NCBI GenBank assembly: GCA_963691815.1
Contig: OY829645.1
Location: 5,954,401 to 6,018,400, forward strand
DNA: 64,000 nucleotides
Origin: Echiichthys vipera
Lineage: Eukaryota > Chordata > Actinopteri > Perciformes > Trachinidae
Direction of reading: 5' to 3'
The notes beneath the pieces were generated by a model. The model worked only from the letters and a program-made list of their open reading frames with translations. It was not told the origin of the DNA and did no database searches. A program made the position numbers and the translations under genes. Shown here in pieces: positions 54,606 to 64,000 of this stretch (the first letter of the stretch is position 1; every line of letters starts with the position of its first letter).

Positions 54606-54757
54606 GCTGACTGGCGGCAATTTGAGTTGGAATGCAGCCCATCCACAGCGGACAGCTCATAATAGTATTCGAACACACCACGCTGACTGGCGGCAATTTG
54701 AGTTGGAATGCAGCCCATCCACGGCGGACAGCTCATAATAGTATTCGAACACACCAC
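54606..54757. repeat. Two-copy 76-bp tandem repeat
   Basis: GCTGACTGGCGGCAATTTGA at 54606 and again at 54682, with the intervening bases identical except one (CCACAGCGG versus CCACGGCGG). Confidence 0.95.
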
Positions 54758-57059
54758 TTCCGCCTGCAACACAAGCCAAACAAGCGCAACGGTGGCTGGG
54801 GGTAAAAACGTAGCCTTCCGTTATCCAAAACTGACAAAATAAAACTATATTTCTCAGATCCGAAAGAAATAATTATAATTGATGGCCATTGCATTAACCC
54901 ATCGTATTGTGAAGTTATTAAGGACTCTTTATCAGGAGATTGTTGAAAAAAATACTTCCGGGAGGCGGGTCTTCGGTTCTCCAATGGGACTGCAGGATGA
55001 TTTAAAACCCATGTCAAGTCATAAATGTATTCAAAAACAAAAGCCCAATTATTTACTTAGTAAAGGAAAACAATTATGAGTCTAAGCTAAGTGATTCTAC
55101 GATTAAAACGTTATCCCTCTTTGGCATCTTCTTACCTTATCCTTATGGGTGTTATTACATCGGCCAAGAATGAGCATTTCAGATGAATCGATAAGGTGCC
55201 TGTAGATCATGGTGATTGTGAATACATTTAAAAGTTTATTTTTAGCTGTGTGAACAGGATGTACTCTTCCCTTTGTCTGGGTATTGTCTTCAGCGTACAA
55301 ATACATAATAGATAGAAAGAAACCCAGGGGATGGAAAAATATTTCTGCTTTAAGAAAAGGTGAGGGAATAAGCCAAAAAACAATTGTTTTACATCCACCT
55401 TTTTTCAGTAAATCATTCTATTTCTCATGTTTTTAAGATGGTGACTGAACACTAAATTTGCCAACAGTAAAAATAACACAAAATGTTTTTTTTGGGAAAC
55501 TGCAACTACTACAATTTGCTCTTGAAAGGTTCTGAACGATCATAGAAATCCAGTGTATATGAAGGAACACAGCCAGTAACTGGTATATGTGATTTAAAAC
55601 ATTTATTTTTGCAAAACATTTTCTTTCGGCTCCCAGGAGTTTTTCCATTTGTCCCCACTGTAAGACAGAAACACAGCAAGAAGTATTACTGTCAAATTGT
55701 TCATAATTTTTGAGAATATAACTGACACTGTACTATTTACAATGAGATATGGATTATACAGGTATGCATGCATTCTTTTTTGAAAATTAGCTTTTCAATA
55801 TCATATTTAGACAGTGTATAACAAAACTCCCCAATGTCTGTGTGAAAGGTATGGAGAAGGAATGGGGGCAACAGAACTGTTACACCCCTGAGCTGGCATT
55901 GGAGGTAGTCACAGAGACGCAACAGCACCGAGTCGACGTCTGTGTAAATGGGAAATTTGTATGGGGGAAAAAAATCTGTAAATTTAGGTTTAATTTGACT
56001 AAAGAATGTATTGCCAGTATGAATCTTTTTTTCTTCATGTTTTTGGCCAAGTTAAATCTTGCAGTTTTGTGCCGTTTTATGTGGAATGTTTTTTTCTTAG
56101 ATTGCATTAGACACCAGGCCAAAACTGAGAAAATTGTGGCGTTCACTTTTATAAGGTGATACAATTTTGAATCATTTCACATTATAGTGATATTGCACAG
56201 GGGGTTTCTTGATTATGTTATATACTGTGAACTTATTTCAAGTCCAATGCACAATACTGCCCAAAACATTTGACTGCTATGTGACTTGCTTGACCCTTGA
56301 ACCCTTGGATTTTCCTCATCTACAGTAAAATAAACTTAAGAACATACACACCATCCAGAGCAAGGCAGCCACTGCACCAACACCTCGGCACGGTCCTTAA
56401 AAAAGAAAGAAAGATATAAGGAACAATAAGTGTGTGACACTTGATTAGAGCACAAAACAGTTTGCTGTACAAACTGAACATGTCAGTACCAAATGAAAGA
56501 GACATAATACCACTATGGAATCAATCAAGATTCATTAAATCACATCAAATTGTGGAAGGACACAGTTAAAGACTGATGAGTAACCAGGTCTGCATTTTCA
56601 TCCAGTGCATATGCAGAAATATGTTGCAAAGGCAGTATTTCAAAGGAGTCTTGAAAATATAGCATGCACTGTGTACATTACCGCTAAGAAGACTTTCATA
56701 AATCCTCTTAATTGTAATAAGGGCATTCCTGGCATCTTCTGTGTCCATTTCCCATGGACAGACACACTTGGCTGTAAACCCATCTGGAGCTCTGCTGGCA
56801 AGGAGGATGGGATGTCGATTGTGGAGCTGAAACAAAATTAGTACAAAATCACAAGACAGAAAATTGGATACATAAAAAAAAATATTTTATGCTTTAATAC
56901 CTATACATATAAGCTATACATTGAGACTCAGAGTGAGGTCACTATAAACTGTTTTAGTAGCAAAAAACCTTGGTAAAAAAGACAGCTATTCCAATTCAGT
57001 GTGAGACAAGGGAAGCATCACATGCTTCAATATCTAAAAACACAGCTAACGCTACAAAC

Positions 57060-57165
57060 TATCCAATTAAATTTTATTCATGGTATCTAATCATAACAGA
57101 AGTTGTCTCAGGACACTTTTCATAAAGAGCAGGTCAAAACCACACTATAAGATATCAAAGACCGT
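57060..57165. repeat. Fragment of the repeat seen at 5741-6270
   Basis: AATTTTATTCATGGTATCTA, ATCATAACAGAAGTTGTCTC and AGGACACTTTTCATAAAGAG follow the same order as 5760-5830. Confidence 0.6.
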
Positions 57166-57327
57166 CAGATATGCGTTAAGGAACAACTTCCGAATTCTAA
57201 TCCTGCAATGTAAATGTTCATTTTCAGGATATTTTATCCAAAATTGATAGATAGCAATGTGTTTATATATACGCAATAACAGCAGGCTCTGATCTAGTAG
57301 TACATAACCCTGTTCACCAGTGACTTA

Positions 57328-57902
57328 GGGCGCACTCACACTGACCTTCCGCACCGCGCCTCGGGCTTTAGGATACTTGTCCCCCCTCCCTCTCCCCCCG
57401 CGCCCCAGGCCCGTTTGTACTCACATTGCCTGGGCCTCGCGCAAATGCTTCACATGTCACATGCATTGATTGACGTCATCGCCATGCGTCTCTTTGTTTA
57501 AATATCTTTCCATAGACCTCAGAGTTTTTGTGCGTCTTGTCGACTGTTTTTGAGTATTTTCATCGACCAAATCTGCAGTAAACACTCCACCTCCGCATCA
57601 CACCACCGTGAACCTTTTGCCGCCATTGTTGTTGTTGTTAAATGTCCACGCATGGTCCGTCCTTCTATTTACTATGTCCGAACAGGCGCACATAAATGAC
57701 GTCAGAACCGCCGTAGGCATCGTGCTTGGCTCGTACATGTTCAAACAGGCTCTACAAAAGCCCACCTCTCTCAGGCGGGCTGTGGACGGCCCACTGGCCG
57801 CAGTTATCCCCGGAGCGGTTGCACTCACACTGGTCAAACGCACTAGGCTTTAGCCGAAAAAACAGTTTTGGCCCGGTGCGGAAGGACAGTGTGAGTGCGC
57901 CC
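57328..57902. mobile_element. MITE with GGGCGCACTCACACTG ends, TTA duplication
   Basis: The left end GGGCGCACTCACACTGACCT followed by TCCGCACCG, and the right end, its reverse complement, match at 28 of 29 positions. The 3-bp duplication TTA (57325-57327 and 57903-57905) suggests the PIF/Harbinger group. The interior is GC-rich with no transposase. Inserted in the first intron of the minus-strand gene. Confidence 0.8.
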
Positions 57903-58596
57903 TTAGGTAGAGTGAAAACAAGACAACAAGACAAGACAATTGGGAGTGGTACAGTAAATCGAGAATTCAGGATTGTCTTGCACAATAAAACAAAGATGAG
58001 TGTTAAATTGCTGCAAAAGCAAATAACGTAAGAGAAATATAGCACTGTTAATGTAAAGATCAGCAATTAATTACTTATTATTTATGACAACTGTCTGAAA
58101 GAAAAAAAATAACCTACCAGTAAATTTGTTGCATCATACATTTTGTTGATGCTGCAGTTTTTTTTGTGTGTTTCCAATTGTGGCCAAATTTCTTCTTTTG
58201 ATTTTCTAATTTTTTTTTGTAAGGCTGCTTGGCCCCGCACTGCTTACACATCTTGCTGGCCACACCAATCGTTTCCTTGCATGTGATGCATTGTTTTTGA
58301 GAAGGCATCTGGAGACAGAAACAGAAATAAGAAATGAGAACACTGCATGCTGTGTTACCAGTGAATAATAAATTAAATTAAATCTAGTTTCTATTACATT
58401 AATAGGCGCCGAAAGGACAAAGAATGCAATGATTTACACATTTGATCATTCTCAAATCGTTTTTAGCACTATTTATTACTAGCTACTTACCTTTAATAGT
58501 CCGTGTGTCAAGCGATGAAAAAAGATGTAATCAAATAGACCCACAATGCACCATGGACACATGCGAAAAGAGGCATACGTCCTGCTTACGTTCAAA

Positions 58597-58861
58597 CCCG
58601 ACGCAGGGGGCTTTCAACTCATTTAAGGACTTCCCAAAACTTCATGATATGAACGTTAAAGGAGAGCCCAAAACTTCAGATATGGACGTTAAAGGAGAGC
58701 CCTAAGCTTCAAATATCGCCTCGGACGGGCTTACATTGGAATGAGTTGAAAGCCCTCTGCGTCGGGTTTGTACGTTTAAGGAGACCTTTTTAGTCCGTAA
58801 CTAACGCCAAAGGCCCTGACCAATCTTCAGTTTTTGACGCGTTGGGAGTGAGACTGTGTTG
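58597..58861. repeat. Right terminal and subterminal repeats of the KDZ-like element
   Basis: 58624-58861 is an inverted copy of 48005-48240 (for example GGAGACCTTTTTAGTCCG versus CGGACTAAAAAGGTCTCC). The CCCGACGCAG subterminal motif occurs twice, once in each orientation (58600 and 58729-58770). Confidence 0.85.
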
Positions 58862-59380
58862 TCCCTCAACGCAACTATCCAGGACACCACCATCAAATGG
58901 GACCCCGTCGCCAACCTTCAACATTCTTCCTGCTCAACTCCTAACCATCAGGAGTCATGGGCTGAGGTGGTGGTCCGTGGTGGTACCAGTCGGGCGGTCC
59001 GGTCTGCATCGCCACTGCACCTGGACCTCTCCAACCGCTAAACGGTACTGTCCGAGGACGCCACGGCCCACCCAGATGACCCGGCTGTCGCTCCGTCATC
59101 GGCCGACACTGTCACCTCACCGCGGGAAATGAGTGTCCAGGCGGGCAGCCACTCCACCGTGAGGCCGGATCGATGGCCACTGACCAAACCAACAGTGGCG
59201 TCTTCTCGCTGTAAGATGTTAAGGGACGCCGTACGCAGACGGTCTGGACGTCTTCCTCGCACTGAGCCAACAGAGGATCCTCCATCTGGGTTCAAGGCCC
59301 CCGGACCACCGTCACATCACACACCTGCCGAGACTGACCAACTCCAGCCGGTGACCACTGTGTTTTTAACGTTCCTTTAG
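58862..59380 (+). pseudogene. L2-d ORF1, C-terminal part
   Basis: SLNATIQDTTIKWDPVANLQ and SWAEVVVRGGTSRAVRSASP, then a stop at 59039-59041, then the same frame continues with Ser/Thr/Pro-rich sequence and RRRSGRLPRTEPTEDPPSGF to 59380. The esterase-like domain present in L2-a ORF1 is missing. Confidence 0.65.
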
Positions 59381-59424
59381 AAAGACATGACGAGCGCACG
59401 TTCAACACAGACATTAAAATAGCT

Positions 59425-62100
59425 GTGCTGAACGTGCGCTCTCTTTTAAACAAATCCTTTATCATTAACGATGTCATTTTAGATAACAACCTAGACAGCA
59501 TTCTCCTTACAGAGACATGGCTTGGCACTGATGCACCTGTTGTTCTCACTGAGGCTTCCCCACCAAATTTTAACTTTTTATTTTCTATTAGAGGGGGACA
59601 AAGAGGAGGCGGAACTGCGTCGATCACCAAAGACACCATGTTGTCAAATGAAGTCTTTTTTAACAAATATTTATCATTTGAGTATCATGCCTTTGTTTTT
59701 AGCAGCCCCCCCATCCTCTGTATGACAGTCTACAGACCACCCCGCTTTTCCACCTCTTTTAACAGTGAATTATCAGAGCTACTGTCAATAACACATAGCA
59801 TGTATAACAGAATACTGATAACCAGTGATTTTAATTTACACATAGATAATTCCTCAGATCCTATGTCGAGAGAATTTTTAAACCTTCTCCATTGCCTTGA
59901 TTTTAATCAACATGTCACGCAGCCGACCCACAGCAGGGGGCGCACCTTGTACCTGGTCATAACCTATGGCCTGTCCATTGGTGCGCCCTCTGTTGTGGAC
60001 CTGGCTGTGCCTGACCATTTTTGTGTGTTTTTTACAATCACCAGTTTTAACCAGCAGGAGGCCCCAGTGAGAACAGTGAGGAAACGCTACCTAACTTCTG
60101 AAGTGGCTGCAAATTTTATCCAGATTTTACAGAGCACTCCTGCAGAAATTTTACCAGCACCATGTGATTTTATTGTTGACAATTTTAACCATAAAATAAA
60201 ATCAACGCTGGACTTGGTGGCTCCACTCTCAATAAAAAGAAATATGACAAGACCAACACCCCCGTGGAGAAATGCAGAAACTAAAAAACTAAAGAGAAAC
60301 TGCAGGATTGCTGAGAGGAGATGGAGAAAACAAAACTGACAGTTCACTATGAAATTTTACGTGAACATCTCAAAACATACAATAACGCAATCAAACAGTC
60401 AAGAATCTCCCATTTCCATAAACTAATCAACGAACATAAAAACAACCACAAATTCCTCTTCTCCACAATTGACCCTTTAACAAACAAAAATTTTAATAGA
60501 TCCTCCAAAACACCAACTGACGCCCTTTGAGAGGACTTTGCAGACCACTTCAGAGATAAAATCAATGACATCAGATCGAGTCTTTTACCCCAACAGATTT
60601 CCAATGTTGACACACCTGGATCATTGATTTTACCCGAGGAAACACTGGAGAGTTTTGCCCTGGTTGATGCGGGGACACTTGGTCGAGTCCTCTCCCAAGT
60701 AAAGTCCACAACCTGCCTATTAGATCCGATTCCCACACCGTTTTTCAAAACACTTTATGGATTCTTTGAGGATCAGCTTTTATACATGGTGAATTGCTCT
60801 CTTCAGACGGGGGTCTTCCCCGCCTCCTTTAAAACGGCGGTGTTGAAGCCCCTTCTGAAGAAGAGCAATTTAGATCCCAACATCTTTAATAATTATCGAC
60901 CTGAACTTACCGTTTTTAAGTAAAATTTTGGAAAAACTTGTTTTCAATCAAGTAAATGACTTTTTGATTGCAAACAACATTTTTGAGAAGTGTCAGTCTG
61001 GTTTCAGGGCGAACCACAGTACAGAGACAGCCCTTTTAAAGATTTTAAACGACATCAGGTGCAACTTGGATAACAATGAACTCACAGTCTTGGTACTACT
61101 GGATCTAACCGCCGGCTTCGATACAGTAGACCATCACATTTTATTAGATAGACTGAAGAACCTGGTCGGCCTCTCTGGTACTGTTCTTAACTGGTTCATT
61201 TCTTACCTCACAGATCGACACTTCTTTGTAAGTATGGATACATGTTCTTCAGAAACCCACAAAATAAAGTGTGGTGTTCCCCAAGGGTCAATTTTAGGTC
61301 CAACTCTTTTTAATCTTTACATGCTTCCCCTTGGGGACGTCATCAGGAGGCAAGGCATCAGCTTTCATAGTTATGCTGACGATACGCAACTGTATATCGC
61401 CGTGTCTCCCGATGACACAGGACCTATTGATGTCCTTTTTAACTGCATTTTAGATATCAAGACATGGATGGCAGGAAATTTCCTACAGCTCAACCAGGGC
61501 AAAACAGAGATTTTACTCATTGGTCCTGAGGGCCGGAAAGAGAAACTTTTACCAAAGTTACAGAAATTTAAACTATCACAATCTGTAAAAAATCTGGGTG
61601 GGATTTTTGACTCTGAGCTCAGTTTTATTCCACACATTAAAAATATAACAAAAATAGGTTTTTACCATCTTAAGAACATAGCCAGAGTCCGCCCGTTTCT
61701 CTCTCAGGCCAGCACGGAGGTGCTGATGGATGCTTTTATCTCTTGTCGTATAGACTACTGTAATGCCCTGCCCTCTGGCCTTCCCAAAAAGAGCATTTCG
61801 AATCTACAATTATTACAAAACTCAGCTGCACGAGTGCTGACAAGGACCAGAGGGCGGGAGCACATAACACCAGTTTTAAAGTCACTGCATTGGCTCCCCG
61901 TCCGTTTCAGGATTGATTTTAAAGTTCTTCTACTAGTTTTTAAGTGTCTTAACGGTCTTGGGCCCTCTTACCTATCTGATTTGCTCTTACCTTATCGGCC
62001 GACGCGGACCCTGAGGTCCTCCAGCACCGGCCTTTTAACCATACCACAAGTTAGTTCAAAAAAGCACGGGGAGGCGGCTTTCAGTTATTATGGGCCCTGA
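59425..62100 (+). pseudogene. L2-d ORF2 (APE endonuclease and reverse transcriptase), few breaks
   Basis: The endonuclease frame 59425-60339 shows SILLTETWLG (Glu), CMTVYRPPR, ITSDFNLHID (Asp-Asn) and PDHFCVFF (Asp-His). A frameshift near 60335, a stop at 60528 and a frameshift near 60923 follow. The RT frame 60928-62100 has QSGFRANHSTETALLK, LVLLDLTAGFDTVDHH (first Asp), CGVPQGSILGPTLFNLYMLP and HSYADDTQLY near 61372 (intact Y-A-D-D). Then come thumb (KNLGGIFDSELSFI) and C-terminal blocks (CRIDYCNALPSGLPKKS, LKSLHWLPVRFRIDFK). This is the best preserved LINE protein in the window and shows the uninterrupted version of the ERV-B target site. Confidence 0.9.
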
Positions 62101-62966
62101 CTGTGGAACAGCCTGCCGGAGAGCCTCAGGGTCGCGGAGACTGCTGAGGTTTTTAAAAAGAGGCTTAAGACCCATCTTTTTAACCAGGCTTTTAGTTAAT
62201 TGATTTCTTTTAGGCAGTGCTAATCAGAGCACGTTTTATCCTTTTTTACTGTTTTAATCTCTGTGTTTTAACCTTCATGCTTTTATTTATTTTTATGTCC
62301 TAATGTCTTATGCTCTTATGCTTTTATCTTCTATTTCATGTTTTAGCCTCTATGCTTTTATGTTTTAGTCCCTCGTTTTTAGCCTCCATATTTTAACCCT
62401 TTACTGTTCTAGTTAACAGTTTTTAATCTCCAGTGTTTCCTCAGGGGGCCTGCCAGTTTGGGAGTTGTCTCTGATCTTGGCCGCGGGGGGTGCTGTCCCG
62501 TGGACGGTTCCGGCCCGGGCGGCTAGAGGGCTCTGCACCTTGGTGCGGAGGCTCCTGTCTGCTTGGGTTGGGGTGGTCTCTGTGGCGGTGCTCCCTGTGA
62601 CCTTGGACTGGGATCTCTCCCGGTGTGGTTGGATCCCGAAAAGGTAGCTTCCTCTAGACTCCTCTGTACCTCAGGTCTCGCTGCCCGGCCATGTCTCTGT
62701 AGTGACAGCTAGCGTTGGTGTAGGTGTGAGTCTGTGTATCTGTGTGCCTGCATGGCTGTGTGTGTTTATGTGAATGTGTGAATGAACGTATATACATTTG
62801 TATGTGTCTCTGTGCATGACTGTGGGAGGGTTGGGTTCTTTTAACTTTCTTCTCCTGATTTTATTTGATGTTTCTCTTTTTCTGTACATCTCTGTAAGGC
62901 ACTTTGCGATACTTTTCTGTATGAAAAGCGCCATATAAATAAAGTTTGATTTGATTTGATTTGATT

Positions 62967-64000
62967 AGGGGACATTAACGCCATAATAGAAAAAATGCCG
63001 CCGCCTACTGAGGGTGGGGCTTTGTGGCTGCAGGCCTTGGATAGATTAACTGCAGGTCAGACACTGGCTTTGGGAGATTGGAGAGCTATTTTTGCACGTT
63101 GTGTAAGTAATTACGACAGAGAGGAAATTTAATGCAGGACAGGGATAGGCACCCGTTCAGATAATATGCCCCTGTCAACAGTCATTACAGCAATCGGAGA
63201 TGCTTTGAGGGACAAATATTCACTCCCACCATCTATCCGAGTTCCGTCCCTGCCATGGACAGCTACAGTCTCGCCCCGTGAGCATATTGGAAAGTGCAAG
63301 GCTGCATTGGTTAAAAACACAGGTCATCATCGAGGAAAGGAGGGTGTGCAGAGAGAATGGTTTCGTCAGGCTGTCTTAGAAGTACCCGGGGAGGTCAAAG
63401 CCAAAATGCTAGATAATCTTGACTTGGTGAGCAGTGAGGTATCCATGTGGGACAAACACTTGCTACATCATTTGCAAGCGGCAATTGATGAAGCCTAAAA
63501 AGAGGAGACTGAACCGAAACAATTAGAGACACAGTTTCTAAAACTGCAGTTAACTGAGGCAAGGCAGAAAGTAAATGACAAAAAAGATAAAGGAAAGAAA
63601 CAGATGGTAGCCCAGACTGAGTCGGAGCAGCCACGCACTCCTGATCTTTATCCTGTTCCCTAATGGCAGAATGTTGACAGTCAATGGGCTCCTCCTAGAG
63701 GTGCCTACAGGGGGCGTGGATTTTATGGCGGAGAGGGAGGCCGCGGTGGACAGTGGGGTAGCGGGGCGTGTCATCGTTGTGGTCAGATGGGTCATTGGGC
63801 AAGAGTGTGTCCCCAAAATCAATCTACCCAACCAAGAGGGTGTGGATCTTCTGTTCAAGCTAGGTGCTTCGATTCTGTGTAGTGCTGACGGATTGTCTGT
63901 GACTTTACCTGATGGAACTGTTTTGAACTGTGCTGCCCAGGTACTGGATGGAAATGGTCAGTGGCTTATGCAGCCTGTTACAGACTGTGACGCTGTACCG
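62967..64000 (+). pseudogene. gag: ERV-E gag (capsid and nucleocapsid) and protease end
   Basis: Begins in mid-capsid (EKMPPPTEGGALWLQALDRL, LALGDWRAIFARC), a block similar in pattern to ERV-B gag. It continues through an open frame 63166-63498 (capsid C-terminal part), stops at 63131 and 63496, a charged linker, a Gly/Arg-rich stretch and one zinc knuckle CHRCGQMGHWARVC (63769-63810). Then, after an apparent deletion, come GASILCSADGLSVTLPDG and WLMQPVTDCD, resembling the end of a fish retroviral protease region. The element runs off the window; its left part was not found on the far side of L2-d. Confidence 0.7.

Larger units (their letters stand above)
52093..55590. other. Non-coding interior of the KDZ-like element
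   Basis: 3' untranslated sequence to the AATAAA at 52772, then AT-rich DNA. Included: (TA)n at 53215-53245, (GTTT)n at 53830-53853, (CA)n at 54028-54097, a fragment at 54180-54300 (AGAATCAGGTGTGTTGGACC, CAGGACAGTGGCCCTCCAGG) that resembles the end of a widespread hAT-type MITE, and a 76-bp tandem duplication at 54606-54757. No gene supported. Confidence 0.5.
55600..58308 (-). pseudogene. Spliced gene of unknown function inside the KDZ-like element
   Basis: Exon 1 (58308-58118) starts MPSQKQCITCKETIGVASKM and contains a four-cysteine zinc-ribbon-like module (C7, C10, C21, C24) and a Lys-rich helix. It needs a frame change near 58150 to reach the donor TACTG|GTAGGT. Exon 2 (56826-about 56682) follows TTTTGTTTCAG and reads HNRHPILLASRAPDGFTAKC, VCPWEM and DTEDARNALITIKRIYESLL. 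A third candidate exon begins after ATTTACACAG near 55938 (DSVLLRLCDYLQCQL, VTVLLPPFLLHTFH, FCYTLSKYDIEKL). It is transcribed toward the plus-strand transposase gene. I recognise similar unnamed fish proteins but no function; a DNA-binding accessory role is only inferred from the zinc-ribbon-like start. Confidence 0.5.
48005..58861. mobile_element. KDZ/Zisupton-like DNA transposon, 10.86 kb, core-deleted
   Basis: Ends are perfect 18-bp inverted repeats CAACACAGTCTCACTCCC / GGGAGTGAGACTGTGTTG, extended by about 230 bp of imperfect inverted sequence. The 7-bp duplication TCCCTCA (47998-48004 and 58862-58868) flanks it; an eighth base differs (T versus G). It carries a plus-strand spliced gene whose N- and C-terminal exons fit KDZ transposases and a minus-strand spliced gene of unknown function. 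The transposase core is missing, so it depended on another copy. Superfamily assignment rests on protein style, not on a search. Confidence 0.75.
58862..62966 (+). mobile_element. L2-d LINE, main part with complete 3' end
   Basis: Continues from 48004. ORF1 rest 58862-59380, ORF2 59425-62100, 3' untranslated region, and a 3' end with GCACTTTGCGATACTTTTCT, GCGCCATATAAATAAAG and TTTGATTTGATTTGATTTGA (to 62966), the terminal short repeat typical of L2-type LINEs. It abuts ERV-E gag sequence directly, which places the LINE insertion in ERV-E. Confidence 0.88.

Noticed and set aside
1..64000. Search for tRNA, rRNA or a host protein-coding gene
   Set aside because: No cloverleaf with A/B boxes, no rRNA segment and no exon set that cannot be assigned to a transposable element; the tRNA-like matches are only primer binding sites.

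Overview
This window looks like ray-finned (teleost) fish genomic DNA made almost entirely of transposable elements nested inside one another. I see no bacterial signals, no rRNA or tRNA gene, no CRISPR array and no host protein-coding gene I can defend. The families present fit a teleost: PIF/Harbinger, a GTF2IRD2/ZBED-like hAT, L2/Maui-type LINEs, an R2-like LINE with a restriction-like endonuclease, a Gypsy LTR element, several gamma/epsilon-like endogenous retroviruses (called ERV-A to ERV-E here) and a KDZ/Zisupton-like DNA transposon.

Layout. 1-1503: decayed Harbinger. 1504-5262: an unclassified repeat split by a complete hAT element (1985-4939, exact 8-bp target duplication, one in-frame stop in the transposase). 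5741-6270: a common fish repeat. 6480-8400: one LINE nested in another. 9237-20248: a Gypsy element whose 3' LTR is split by ERV-A (12443-20227, minus strand, gag mostly lost, pro-pol-env recognisable, tRNA-Tyr primer site). 20601-20957: a MITE.

21051-45720: an L2-type LINE (L2-a) split by a 21.3-kb insertion whose outer layer is ERV-B (24138-45406, AGGG target duplication, tRNA-Trp primer site). Inside ERV-B, and replacing its 3' half, lie an L2 fragment (L2-b), ERV-C (29182-38618, plus strand, CATT duplication) carrying an R2-like LINE in its pol gene, and another L2 copy (L2-c) that itself contains ERV-D (39946-42483, minus strand, ACTT duplication).

47745-62966: an L2 LINE (L2-d) whose ORF1 is split by a 10.86-kb KDZ/Zisupton-like transposon (48005-58861, TCCCTCA duplication). 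That transposon has a spliced but core-deleted transposase gene on the plus strand and an unrecognised spliced gene on the minus strand. 62967-64000: the gag end of ERV-E, running off the window.

All coding regions are transposon or retrovirus genes with stops, frameshifts or internal deletions. The best preserved are the hAT transposase, the ERV-C protease-RT-RNase H region, the ERV-A RNase H and env TM, and the L2-d reverse transcriptase. The most unusual observation is a stretch between protease and reverse transcriptase in ERV-C, partly kept in ERV-A, with paired H-x-T and H-x-S motifs that resembles a 2H-phosphoesterase fold.
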